A DNA stretch of 64,000 nt from Poriferisocius sp965200775 (lineage in GTDB: Bacteria > Actinomycetota > Acidimicrobiia > Acidimicrobiales > Bin134): contig OZ241383.1 of NCBI GenBank assembly GCA_965200775.1, positions 2,108,001 to 2,172,000 on the forward strand, written 5' to 3'. Under the pieces are notes generated by a model. It did not search any database. It had not been told where the DNA came from and was given only the letters and a program-made list of their open reading frames with translations. Below, one piece after another: positions 51,373 to 59,503 of the stretch (the stretch's first letter is position 1; the number at the start of each line of letters is the position of its first letter). The position numbers were made by a program, and so were the translations under genes.

Positions 51373-52895
51373 CGGCTGAACTCCAAGGATCGTGGGCCAC
51401 GGTCACCGGCTCGGTCCTGAGGAATAGCGCCTGGGCGACCACTCCTCCGCTCAGCGGCAGATCGTTGCCTGCCAGGTCGGCCAGGGTGAGCGCAACACGC
51501 CGAACCCGCTGGAACCCTCGGGCGGTGAGCCTTCCTTCCCCGATGGCGTGTCGCAGCAGGTTCTTGGCGTCGGAACTCAGCGGAGCCAGCTCTTGCAGGG
51601 TGTCGTCCTTCAGCTCGCTGTTGGCGGCCACCCCACGCTCCCGGGCCGAGGTGCGAGCCCGGTCCACCCTGTCCCTGACCTCGGCGGATGACTCCCCCGG
51701 CGACGGATCGAACAGTTCGCCAACATCGGGTCGGCCTACGTGAATCCTCAGGTCAAACCGGTCGAGAAGCGGCCCGCTCAACCGGCGGGCATAGCGCAAT
51801 CGAGCCAGAGGCGTACACCGGCACAGGCCGGGCTGGCCGAGTTCCCCACACGGGCAGGGGTTCATGGCCCCCACCAGCAGGAACCGGGCCGGGAACGAGG
51901 CCATTGCCGTGGCCCGGTTCACCCGGATGATCCCTTCCTCCAACGGTTGGCGCAGTGAATCCAAAACCTGGGGCCCGAACTCCCCCATCTCGTCCAGGAA
52001 CAGCACCCCGCCATGGGCGCAGCTGATGGCGCCGGGCCTCAGGGCCTGGCTCCCGCCACCCACCATGGACACCATCGACGCGGAGTGGTGAGGTGCCTGC
52101 CACGGCGCCCGGCGAATCAACCCTGCGGGCGGGAGGTCGAGCCCGGCGGCAGAGTGAACCATGGTGGCCTCGATAGCGGTGGCCTCGTCCAACGGAGGCA
52201 GCAACCCGGGAAGCCGCCGGGCCAGCATGGTCTTGCCCGCTCCGGGCGGGCCGATCATCAACAGGTGATGACCTCCGGCTGCGGCCACCTCCAGTCCCAG
52301 CCGGGCCATGTGCTGGCCCTTCACGTCGGCCAGATCGGCCACGCCGTCGGGTGTGTGAATCGAATCCGGAGGGGGCAGTTCGGGCCATGGCTCGTCGCCC
52401 CGCAGAGCGGCGATCAGCTCGACAAGCGTCTCGGGGGCTCGAACCACCGGTCCGCCGGGCCAACCCGGCCTCCGCAGCGCTCTCGGGGGCGATCACCACC
52501 TCGGAAGTGGTCAGGCAGCGAACCTGGGGAAGCGCGCCCAGCACCGGTCGGAGCCGGCCGTCGAGCCCAAGCTCGGCCAGGAAGGAAATCTGGTCCACCG
52601 CTTCTGCCTTGAGCTGGTCGTCGGCTACGAGGATTCCCACCGCGATGGCCAGGTCGAGTCCCGAGCCTTCCTTTCGGATGCCGGAGGGGGCCAGGTTCAC
52701 GGTGATTCGGCCGGGGGGCCAATCGACGCCGCTGGACAGCAGGGCGGCTCGAACCCGGTCGCGGGCTTCCCGACAGGCGGCGTCGGGCAATCCGATCACG
52801 GTGAAGGTGGGCAAACCGGCGGAGACCTGGACTTCCACTGAAACGGGATGACCGGAGATGCCGGCGAGGACAGAAGCGGGAATGGTGGCGAGCAC
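51362..52895 (-). pseudogene. comM: Mg-chelatase-like ATPase ComM/YifB with one frameshift
   Basis: ComM is a hexameric helicase that helps branch migration in natural transformation. The N-terminal domain (VSVEVQVSAGLPTFTVIGLPD, then NLAPSGIRKEGSGLDLAIA) runs from 52895 in one frame to about 52462. The AAA+ part (LMIGPPGAGKTMLARRLPG, VLFLDEMGEF) and the C-terminal lid continue in the next frame to 51362. One extra C in TTGGCCCGG near 52462 accounts for it; removing it gives about 510 residues, the usual length. No other lesion is seen, so a sequencing error is possible. Confidence 0.8.
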
Positions 52896-53021
52896 TATTC
52901 GGGCTTTCTCGAGGATGGTTCCTCGTGTCTGGAGGGTGACCTGTTGCGCTGGTCACAAAAGCGATGCCGGTTACCCTACCGACGACCGGTGACAACTCCT
53001 CCCCGCTGCACCCTCAAATCA

Positions 53022-53127
53022 CTCCGGAACCCCTACAGCACCTCGACGATGTAGCGCAGCACGGCGTCGAATTTGTCCCTCCGGAACCCCTACAGCACCT
53101 CGACGATGTAGCGCAGCACGGCGTCGA
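53022..53127. repeat. 49-bp perfect duplication of the 3' end of the cytochrome c gene
   Basis: Copies 53022-53070 and 53079-53127 are identical, offset 57 bp. The right copy holds the last 12 codons and stop of the cytochrome gene; the left copy lies just downstream of the stop, in the gap to comM. Confidence 0.95.
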
Positions 53128-53473
53128 TCTCATGTGCAGACAGCGCGCCTTCGAACGCCGGCATCCTGTCCCTGCCCTCTGCCACCACCGTGGCGGCGTC
53201 TTCGAGGTTGGGATACTCCTGCACCAGCCAGCCCTGGTTCAGGCGAGGCCCGATGCGGGTGCCGCTTCCGTCGGCCCCGTGACACGACACGCACCGGTCG
53301 ACGTACACCGCTCGACCCTGCACCAACACTGGGTCGGGGGCATTGCCCGGCCCTGCTTCCACCTCGGGAGAGGTCCCCGAACCGCATCCGACCGGCCCCA
53401 TCAACGTCACGGCGAGCAGGCAGGCGGTCAGCACCCCGGACCGGGCTGCGACCAGTGCTTTCCTGGCTGCCAC
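53090..53473 (-). CDS. Small c-type cytochrome, probably a lipoprotein
   Basis: 127 residues from the GTG at 53473; the frame is open to 53512, but only the GTG gives a proper signal peptide (MAARKALVAARSG). The signal ends PVGCG, a plausible lipobox. The haem motif is CVSCHGADGSG, and DRMPAFEGALSAHEIDAVLRYIV supplies the axial Met and the C-terminal helix. It would carry electrons at the outer membrane face. It sits between comM and yraN with a divergent 36-residue membrane protein. Its 3' end is duplicated downstream. Confidence 0.83.
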   Translation of the reverse strand: MAARKALVAARSGVLTACLLAVTLMGPVGCGSGTSPEVEAGPGNAPDPVLVQGRAVYVDRCVSCHGADGSGTRIGPRLNQGWLVQEYPNLEDAATVVAEGRDRMPAFEGALSAHEIDAVLRYIVEVL

Positions 53474-53493
53474 CGTGGGGACGATACTGGGGT

Positions 53494-53604
53494 ATGGGCT
53501 TTGACCCCACACGCAAACACAGACGCTCCCGATTCGACTACTGGTTTGTGGCCGGGGGCCTGGTGGTGTGTATCGCTCTGATCCTCTGGGCCGTCCTCGG
53601 CTGA
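53494..53604 (+). CDS. 36-residue single-pass membrane protein
   Basis: The ATG at 53494 follows GGGG, and the ORF is MGFDPTRKHRRSRFDYW, then a hydrophobic helix (FVAGGLVVCIALILWAVLG) to the stop. The basic N-terminus predicts an inside orientation. It is divergent from the cytochrome gene with a 20-nt gap. I cannot name a family; the compact, well-formed plan and the lack of overlap with its neighbours support it as a gene. Confidence 0.55.
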   Translation: MGFDPTRKHRRSRFDYWFVAGGLVVCIALILWAVLG

Positions 53605-53609
53605 GGTTC

Positions 53610-53954
53610 CTAGAAGGCAGATTCGATCACCCGGAGGTCGCGGCCCACCACCTCGGCCACATCGAATCTAAGCTGAACCCCCCGCAGGCGGTCCTGCTCG
53701 GAAAGCCACTGAGCGGCCAGCTTGCGGATCCGCTGCTGCTTTTCGACCCCGACCGCCTCGGCCGGTGTGCCGAACGCCAGCGACGACCGGGTCTTCACCT
53801 CGCACACCACGACCACCGATCCTCGCCGGGCGATCACATCCAGCTCCCCGCGACGACATCGCCAGTTGCGGTCCAGAACTCGGAAACCCTGCCGCTTGTA
53901 CCAGCGCGCCACCCGGTCTTCACCCCAACGACCCAAAGCCTGCCTGTTTGCCAT
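53610..53954 (-). CDS. UPF0102 family protein YraN
   Basis: 114 residues, usual length. A nuclease-like fold with RRGELDVIARRGSVVVVCEVKTRSS, the Glu-Asp-ExK pattern of the restriction-enzyme superfamily. Biochemical role unsettled. It sits next to comM and dprA in many bacteria; here a cytochrome gene and a small plus-strand gene intervene. The ATG at 53954 has GGTGGTGGG upstream. Confidence 0.9.
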   Translation of the reverse strand: MANRQALGRWGEDRVARWYKRQGFRVLDRNWRCRRGELDVIARRGSVVVVCEVKTRSSLAFGTPAEAVGVEKQQRIRKLAAQWLSEQDRLRGVQLRFDVAEVVGRDLRVIESAF

Positions 53955-54048
53955 CCCACCACCTTAAGAACAGCGGTGACAGTTTCAGACGGCCGGCCTG
54001 TGGGGATCCCAGCCGGCGCAGCAGTCCGGCTCGTGGTGGGCCAAGAAG

Positions 54049-54393
54049 CTAGAAGCGCTTTTCCTTGATCCGGGCCGCTCGGCCTACCCGGTCTCGCAGG
54101 TAGTAGAGCTTGGCCCGGCGCACGTCGCCTCGGGCCCCCACGTCGATCTTGGCAATGATGGGCGAATGCACCGGGAAGGTGCGCTCCACCCCCACACCGA
54201 AGCTCACCTTTCTCACGGTGAAGGTCTCACGGATGCCGCTGCCCTGGCGACGGATCACCGCCCCCTCGAACACCTGGATCCGCTCCCGGTTCCCCTCAAC
54301 AACCCGGACATGTACCTTGACCATGTCGCCGGGGCCGAAGTCGGGAATGTCGGTACGCCTTGAGTCGCGGTCAACGATGTCGGTGGGGTTCAT
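54049..54393 (-). CDS. rplS: 50S ribosomal protein L19
   Basis: 114 residues, full length. FGPGDMVKVHVRVVEGNRERI, FEGAVIRRQGSGIRETFTVRK and the C-terminal RRAKLYYLRDRVGRAARIKE are typical. It lies at the subunit interface near H14. It is the last gene of the rpsP-khpA-rimM-trmD-rplS group. Confidence 0.97.
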   Translation of the reverse strand: MNPTDIVDRDSRRTDIPDFGPGDMVKVHVRVVEGNRERIQVFEGAVIRRQGSGIRETFTVRKVSFGVGVERTFPVHSPIIAKIDVGARGDVRRAKLYYLRDRVGRAARIKEKRF

Positions 54394-54465
54394 GGCACGC
54401 CTCTTTTGAGTACACGAGCGCCCGAATCAGGCACGGGGCGCGGTTGGACATGATAACCGCATGAT

Positions 54466-55188
54466 TCAGGAAAGTCCGAACTCGTCGAGCAGAGCCTTCT
54501 CTCTGTCGGTGAGGCCGCCCCGGGCTTCGATGAGGTCGGGACGCATATCCAGCGTTCGGCGCAGGGCCTGGGCCTGCCGCCACCGGTCAACCCGGCCGTG
54601 ATCGCCCGATCTCAACACCTCGGGCACCGCCCATCCCCGAAACTCGGCGGGCCGGGTGTAGTGGGGATACTCCAGCAGACCGTGGCTGAACGACTCGTCG
54701 GCGGCCGAATCCTCGTTGCCCAACACGCCGGGAACCAACCGCCCCACTGCCTCGATGATGGCCATCGCCCCGACCTCGCCGCCGGCCAACACAAAATCGC
54801 CCAACGACAGTTCGCCGTCCACTAGGTGGTCCCGCACCCGCTGGTCCACCCCTTCATAACGCCCGCACAGCAACGAGAATCCTTCCTGTCCGGCCAGTTC
54901 CCGTGCCTTTTGCTGATCGAACTGCCGGCCAGACGGGCCGAGCAGATACAGCGGCCGGGGCGGGCCGGCCTGTTCCACGGCGTTGAACAGCGGCTCGGGC
55001 ATCATCACCATGCCGGCACCGCCTCCGAAAGGGGCGTCGTCCACCGACCGGTGGGGGTCGCCGGCGCCGGTCCTGAGGTCGTGTACCCGAATGTCCAACC
55101 GGCCCTGCTCGGCCCCCCTCCCAATCACCCCGAAACCCAGAAATGCCTCGAACATCGACGGGAAGATGGTGAAGACGTCGATTCTCAT
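54466..55188 (-). CDS. trmD: tRNA (guanine-37-N1)-methyltransferase
   Basis: 240 residues. It methylates G37 and prevents frameshifting. The SPOUT-fold trefoil knot is marked by LLCGRYEGVDQRV and SLGDFVLAGGEVGAMAIIEA; the N-terminus MRIDVFTIFPSMFEAFLG and DDAPFGGGAGMVM are also characteristic. It follows rimM by 13 nt. Confidence 0.96.
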   Translation of the reverse strand: MRIDVFTIFPSMFEAFLGFGVIGRGAEQGRLDIRVHDLRTGAGDPHRSVDDAPFGGGAGMVMMPEPLFNAVEQAGPPRPLYLLGPSGRQFDQQKARELAGQEGFSLLCGRYEGVDQRVRDHLVDGELSLGDFVLAGGEVGAMAIIEAVGRLVPGVLGNEDSAADESFSHGLLEYPHYTRPAEFRGWAVPEVLRSGDHGRVDRWRQAQALRRTLDMRPDLIEARGGLTDREKALLDEFGLS

Positions 55189-55201
55189 GGCTGAACGACC
55201 A

Positions 55202-55669
55202 TCACTCCGGGTCGAAAAGACCGTCGGGCACGTCCACGATCAATTGCCCAGTGGCCCGCTCCACGAGGAAGGTGAGCGGCACCAGAGCTCCGGATTCCAG
55301 CACCAGAAGGTCGCTGGCCGGGTTCTCCTGCACGGTTTCGACCCGCCCTCGCCCGGTGCCATCAACTTCCCTCACCTCCATGCCGATCAGCTCGTGGACC
55401 CAAAGCTCGTCGGGATCGGAGATGGGCTCGACTCGCAGCACCTGGCCCCTCACCGCTTCGGCCGCGTCCCGGTCGCCGATTTCGGCGAACTGCACGATCC
55501 AGCGCTTCTGGAAGGGCCGGGCCTTGTCCACGGTGAGCGGGCCGGTATCGGATACCAGCACTGCTCCAGGTTCAAGGCGCTCCCTACGGTTGGTCCATAC
55601 AGTGAGCACCACCTCCCCACGTATCCCGTGGGGTCGGTCGATGCGACCGATCTCGAGCAGCACGGGCAC
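55202..55669 (-). CDS. rimM: Ribosome maturation factor RimM
   Basis: 155 residues. It binds S19 and assists 30S head assembly. The N-terminal domain has IGRIDRPHGIRGEVVL; the PRC-barrel C-terminal domain has ELIGMEVREVDGTGRGRV, LVPLTFLVERA and VDVPDGLFDPE. Usual neighbours are khpA upstream and trmD downstream. Confidence 0.94.
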   Translation of the reverse strand: MPVLLEIGRIDRPHGIRGEVVLTVWTNRRERLEPGAVLVSDTGPLTVDKARPFQKRWIVQFAEIGDRDAAEAVRGQVLRVEPISDPDELWVHELIGMEVREVDGTGRGRVETVQENPASDLLVLESGALVPLTFLVERATGQLIVDVPDGLFDPE

Positions 55670-55698
55670 GCCCGGCGCCCCAGCAACTACCCCGGTGG

Positions 55699-56034
55699 CT
55701 AGTCGACGAACTCGACGTCGACGGCGCTGCCGTCCTTGCTGGCCGCAGCCCGCACGACGGTGCGAATCGAGTTGGCCACCCGGCCTCGCCGGCCGATGAC
55801 CCGGCCCATGTCGCCCTCGGCCACCGTCACTTCGAGGGTGACAGTGCCCTGCCGCTCGATCACCTCAACCTCGACTTCATCGGGGGTCTCCACCACCGAC
55901 TTGACCAGGTACTCCAAAACGTTGCGAGCGGTGGCAACCTCGATGGTGTTGATGTCGCCATCACCATCGAAGTCGTCATCGTCATAGTCTTCGTCGAAGC
56001 CGTCGTTTTCGGCCTCGAAGTCGGTGTCGCTCAC
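55699..56034 (-). CDS. khpA: KH-domain RNA-binding protein KhpA
   Basis: 111 residues. One KH domain with the GRVIGRRGRVANSIRTVVR loop; KhpA pairs with KhpB and affects cell division and RNA regulation in Gram-positive bacteria. The first 28 residues form a highly acidic extension (DEDYDDDDFDGDGD) absent from typical members of about 75-80 residues. The start overlaps the rpsP stop by 4 nt. Confidence 0.92.
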   Translation of the reverse strand: MSDTDFEAENDGFDEDYDDDDFDGDGDINTIEVATARNVLEYLVKSVVETPDEVEVEVIERQGTVTLEVTVAEGDMGRVIGRRGRVANSIRTVVRAAASKDGSAVDVEFVD

Positions 56035-56657
56035 GATTCCCCGCCTTCGGCTTTCTCTTCGGTTTCCTCGGCCTGATCCTCGGCCTGCTCAGCCGCTTCG
56101 GTGTCTCCGGCCTCCTCGGACTCACCGGCCTGATCCTCGGCGGCTTCAGACTGCTCAACCTGGTCGGGTTGCTCGGTTTCCTCGGCCTGATCCTCGGACT
56201 GCTCAGCCGCTTCGGTGTCTCCGGCCTCCTCGGACTCACCGGCCTGATCCTCGGCGGCTTCAGACTGCTCAACCTGGTCGGGTTGCTCGGTTTCCTCGGC
56301 CTGATCCTCGGCGGCTTGAGACTGCTCAGACTGCTCGGGTTCTTGGGCCGATGCAGCGGTTGTAACGATGGCCGGGCGAATCTCGTCCGCCGGAGCATCC
56401 TCGCCCTTGAACTCGGCCCACGCCCCGGAAATCACCAGCAGCTTCTGCACCCGCTCGCTGGGCTGGGCGCCGTTACGAAGCCAGTGCAGCGCACGCTCGT
56501 TGTCGATCTCGATCAGTGACGGCTCGCGGCGGGGGTTGTAGGTGCCCACGATCTCGATGAACCGCCCGTTGCGGGCCTTTCGGGAATCGGCGGCCACCAC
56601 GCGGTAGGTGGGCTGCTTCTTCTTGCCCATGCGCATAAGCCGGAGTCTTACTGCCAC
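56031..56657 (-). CDS. rpsP: 30S ribosomal protein S16 with an acidic repeat tail
   Basis: 208 residues from the GTG at 56657; S16 is normally 75-90, or about 150 in some actinobacteria. The core VRLRLMRMGKKKQPTYRVV, then RFIEIVGTYNPRREP and ERALHWLRNGAQPSERVQKLL, is intact. From about residue 100 the tail is Glu/Ala/Gln-rich, built from a 38-residue unit (with EQPDQVEQSEAAEDQAGESE) present twice plus part of a third. The tail probably lies outside the ribosome. It starts the khpA-rimM-trmD-rplS group. Confidence 0.94.
   Translation of the reverse strand: MAVRLRLMRMGKKKQPTYRVVAADSRKARNGRFIEIVGTYNPRREPSLIEIDNERALHWLRNGAQPSERVQKLLVISGAWAEFKGEDAPADEIRPAIVTTAASAQEPEQSEQSQAAEDQAEETEQPDQVEQSEAAEDQAGESEEAGDTEAAEQSEDQAEETEQPDQVEQSEAAEDQAGESEEAGDTEAAEQAEDQAEETEEKAEGGES
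56061..56330. repeat. 114-bp tandem repeat encoding the S16 tail
   Basis: Units start at 56061, 56175 and 56289 (the last partial), always 114 bp apart, or 38 codons. Full units are nearly identical. The period is a multiple of three, so copy number can change without breaking the frame. Confidence 0.93.
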
Positions 56658-56790
56658 AAGCCAGTCAGCCCTTCCATCGTTTCGAGCCCTTTGGCCCCTC
56701 ACCAGTGTCCGTACCGCAGGTTGCCCGTACCAACACGAACCGGCGCCGACCGCCGGAACGGGCCAATCCTACCCGGACTTTGACTCCACG

Positions 56791-56859
56791 GGCTATCTCA
56801 GGGATGAGAGATTGGCTATCTCAGGGATCAGAGATTGGCTATCTCAGGGATGAGAGATC
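56791..56859. repeat. Three contiguous 23-bp tandem units at the 3' end of ffh
   Basis: Units are 56791-56813, 56814-56836 and 56837-56859; they share GGCTATCTCAGGGAT and differ at 1-2 positions. The third contains the last codons and TAG stop of ffh, and the other two lie downstream of the gene. Each repeats the sequence out of frame (23 is not a multiple of 3). Confidence 0.95.
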
Positions 56860-58266
56860 GAAGTCATCGCCCAAACCGGGCAGAGTGAGTTTTGGCTTTC
56901 CGGGTCTTCTTTGCTGGGAGCCCCGAGGGGTGACCCGACTCCCCTTGCGCCCCTTCTTGGGCTTCTTGCGGGACGATCCCGGCCCCTTGCCCCCCATCCG
57001 CTTCATCATCCGCTGGACCTCGTTGAACTGGCCAAGAAGCTGGGAAACCTCCGAGGGGCGGGTGCCCGACCCGGTGGCGATCCTCTGGCGGCGAGACCCG
57101 TCCACGATCCGGGGGGTGGCCCGCTCCTGCGGGGTCATCGAGCAGATGATGGCTTCGATTTGGGCGATCCGGTCGTCCTCGATCTCGGCGTTGCGAAGCT
57201 CGGGCGGCATTCCGGGAAGCATCCCCACCAGGTTCTGCAACGGGCCCATCTTCTTGAGCTGGCGCATCTGGTCGAGGAAATCCTCGAGGGTGAACTCGCC
57301 CTCCAGCAGTTTGGCCGCGGCCGCCTCCGCTTCCTCCTCCTCGTAAACCTGCTCGGCTTTCTCGATGAGGGTGAGCACGTCTCCCATCCCAAGGATCCGG
57401 CTGGCAACCCTGTCGGGGTGGAACAGCTCGAACTCGTCGACCCGCTCGCCGGTTGAGCAGAAAGCGATGGGCCGACCCACCACCTCCTTCACCGACAGCG
57501 CTGCGCCGCCTCGGGCATCGCCGTCCACCTTGGTGAGGATCACCCCGTCCAGCTCCAGCACGGCGTGGAACGACTCGGCCACCGTCACCGCGTCCTGCCC
57601 GGTCATGGCGTCCACGACCAGGAAGGTGTAGTGGGGTTCGATGGCGTCGGAGATCCGACCGACCTGGTCCATCATCTCGCTGTCGATGGCCAGGCGCCCG
57701 GCGGTGTCGCAGATCAATACGTCCCTGTTGGTGGCGACTGCTTCATCCAGCCCCTTGCGGGCCACCGCTACCGGGTCGGATGGTTCGCTGAAAACCGGTA
57801 CCTCGATGGATGCCCCCAGGGTGCGGAGCTGTTCCACCGCGGCGGGCCGTTGCAGGTCGGCGCCCACCAGTATCGGGTTGCGCCCCTGCTGCTTGAACCA
57901 CGACGCCAGCTTGGCTGCGTTGGTGGTCTTGCCCGAGCCCTGGAGGCCGGCAAGCAGCACCACTGTGGGGGGCTTCGCCGGGTGGACGATCTCCAGCGCC
58001 TCGCCGCCCAAAGTGACGACCAACTCGTCGTGGACGAACTTGATCACCTGCTGCACCGGGTTCAGCGCGGTGTGGACCTCGGCGCCAACGCACTGTTGGC
58101 GGACCCTCTCCTGGAAGCCGCGGACCACGTGGAGGTTGACGTCGGCTTCGAGCAGAGCCAGGCGGATCTCCCGCAACACCTCGTCTACATCGCTCTCCCG
58201 GAGCGTCCCCAGCCCCCGCAGGCGCTTGAAGATGCCCTCGAACCGGTTGCTCAGCGAGTCGAACAT
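56839..58266 (-). CDS. ffh: Signal recognition particle protein Ffh
   Basis: 475 residues. An NG GTPase domain (G1 GLQGSGKTTNAAKLA, DTAGRLAID, TKVDGDARGGAALS) and a Met-rich M domain, with RIVDGSRRQRIATGSGT and a basic tail, bind 4.5S RNA and signal peptides. It works with FtsY, encoded just upstream. No SRP RNA gene was recognised in the window. The stop lies in a 3 x 23-bp tandem array. Confidence 0.96.
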   Translation of the reverse strand: MFDSLSNRFEGIFKRLRGLGTLRESDVDEVLREIRLALLEADVNLHVVRGFQERVRQQCVGAEVHTALNPVQQVIKFVHDELVVTLGGEALEIVHPAKPPTVVLLAGLQGSGKTTNAAKLASWFKQQGRNPILVGADLQRPAAVEQLRTLGASIEVPVFSEPSDPVAVARKGLDEAVATNRDVLICDTAGRLAIDSEMMDQVGRISDAIEPHYTFLVVDAMTGQDAVTVAESFHAVLELDGVILTKVDGDARGGAALSVKEVVGRPIAFCSTGERVDEFELFHPDRVASRILGMGDVLTLIEKAEQVYEEEEAEAAAAKLLEGEFTLEDFLDQMRQLKKMGPLQNLVGMLPGMPPELRNAEIEDDRIAQIEAIICSMTPQERATPRIVDGSRRQRIATGSGTRPSEVSQLLGQFNEVQRMMKRMGGKGPGSSRKKPKKGRKGSRVTPRGSQQRRPGKPKLTLPGLGDDFDLSSLR

Positions 58267-58369
58267 GGGCGGCCCACCCTACGCGCCCGGTTCGTGATTT
58301 GGTCACCTGCCAGGCCAAGTTCGGGTGTTGGTCTCGGGGGGGGACCGGGAGTGGAGCCGGCAGGTGGCT

Positions 58370-59497
58370 TCAGGAGAACAGCGCGTCGGCGAACTCGGCG
58401 GCGTCGAACTCCACCAAGTCGTCGATACCCTCGCCCAGTCCAACCAGCTTCACCGGGATGTCCAGTTCGTTCTGCACCGCCATGACGATGCCGCCCCGGG
58501 CCGACCCGTCGAGTTTGGTTAGCACCACCCCGGTAAGTTCGGCCGACTCCGTGAACCGGCGAGCCTGGGCCAGGCCGTTTTGGCCGGTGCTGGAGTCGAT
58601 CACCAGCAGCACCTCGGTGACCGTGCCCGGCCCCTTGCCGGCCACTCGGTGGATCTTGGCCAACTCCTCCATGAGATTGGTGCGGGTGTGCAGGCGACCG
58701 GCGGTGTCTGCCATGACAAGCGACGCGTCGGTGGCAGCAGCGTGCTCGATGGCGTCGAAAATCACCGAGCTGGGGTCTGCCCCGTCGGCGCCCCGAATCA
58801 GTTCGGCTCCGGCCCGGTCGGCCCACTGCCCCAACTGCTCGGCGGCGGCGGCTCTGAACGTGTCGCCGGCGGCCAGCACCACCGATGCGCCGTTGTGGGT
58901 TTCCCGTGCGGCCAGCTTGCCGATGGTGGTGGTCTTGCCCACCCCGTTCACCCCAACGAACAGCCACACCGAGGGAGCACCGCCTGCCTTCATGGACAGG
59001 TCCCTTCCCCCCAGGTCTTCGGCCACCTGAGCCTTGAGCATGGTCAGCAGCACCTCGGGGTCGGTCACCTTCTCCTGCTTGGCTTGCTCCTTGAGGCGGT
59101 CGATCAGGGCGGTGGTAGTGCCCACCCCGGCGTCGGCCAGTATCAGGGCCTCCTCCAGCTCGTCCCAGGTGGAGTCGTCCACCTTGCGGGACACCACCGA
59201 CGACAGGAAACCCGACAGGTTGCCCCGGGCTGTGGACATGCGGCTACGGAACTTGCCCTTAACTTGCTCATCCGGCTCGGGCTCTAACTCCTGTTCGGCC
59301 TCGTCAGGCTCAGCCTCGTCAAGCTCGGGCTCTTCAAGCTCGTCGAGGTCCGCGACCGGTTCGGGCTCTAATTCCTGTTCGGCCTCGTCAGACTGGTCGG
59401 CCTCAGCCAGCTCAGGCTCCTCAACCTCGTCAAGGTCCGCGACCGGTTCGGGCTCGTCGAGCTCGTGTTTGCGCCGACGGCGAAACGGCCGTTTCAC
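58370..59497 (-). CDS. ftsY: Signal recognition particle receptor FtsY
   Basis: 375 residues. The NG domain has G1 GVNGVGKTTTIGKLA, DTAGRLHTRTNLM and TKLDGSARGGIVMAV. The N-terminal A region of about 90 residues is acidic and repetitive (ELEPEPVADLDELEEPELDE, twice), after a basic start RPFRRRRKHELD. It docks Ffh-ribosome complexes at the membrane. The GTG start lies in a 14-bp perfect palindrome GAAACGGCCGTTTC (59482-59495). It is flanked by htrA and ffh. Confidence 0.95.
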   Translation of the reverse strand: MKRPFRRRRKHELDEPEPVADLDEVEEPELAEADQSDEAEQELEPEPVADLDELEEPELDEAEPDEAEQELEPEPDEQVKGKFRSRMSTARGNLSGFLSSVVSRKVDDSTWDELEEALILADAGVGTTTALIDRLKEQAKQEKVTDPEVLLTMLKAQVAEDLGGRDLSMKAGGAPSVWLFVGVNGVGKTTTIGKLAARETHNGASVVLAAGDTFRAAAAEQLGQWADRAGAELIRGADGADPSSVIFDAIEHAAATDASLVMADTAGRLHTRTNLMEELAKIHRVAGKGPGTVTEVLLVIDSSTGQNGLAQARRFTESAELTGVVLTKLDGSARGGIVMAVQNELDIPVKLVGLGEGIDDLVEFDAAEFADALFS

Positions 59498-59503
59498 CTC
59501 GCC

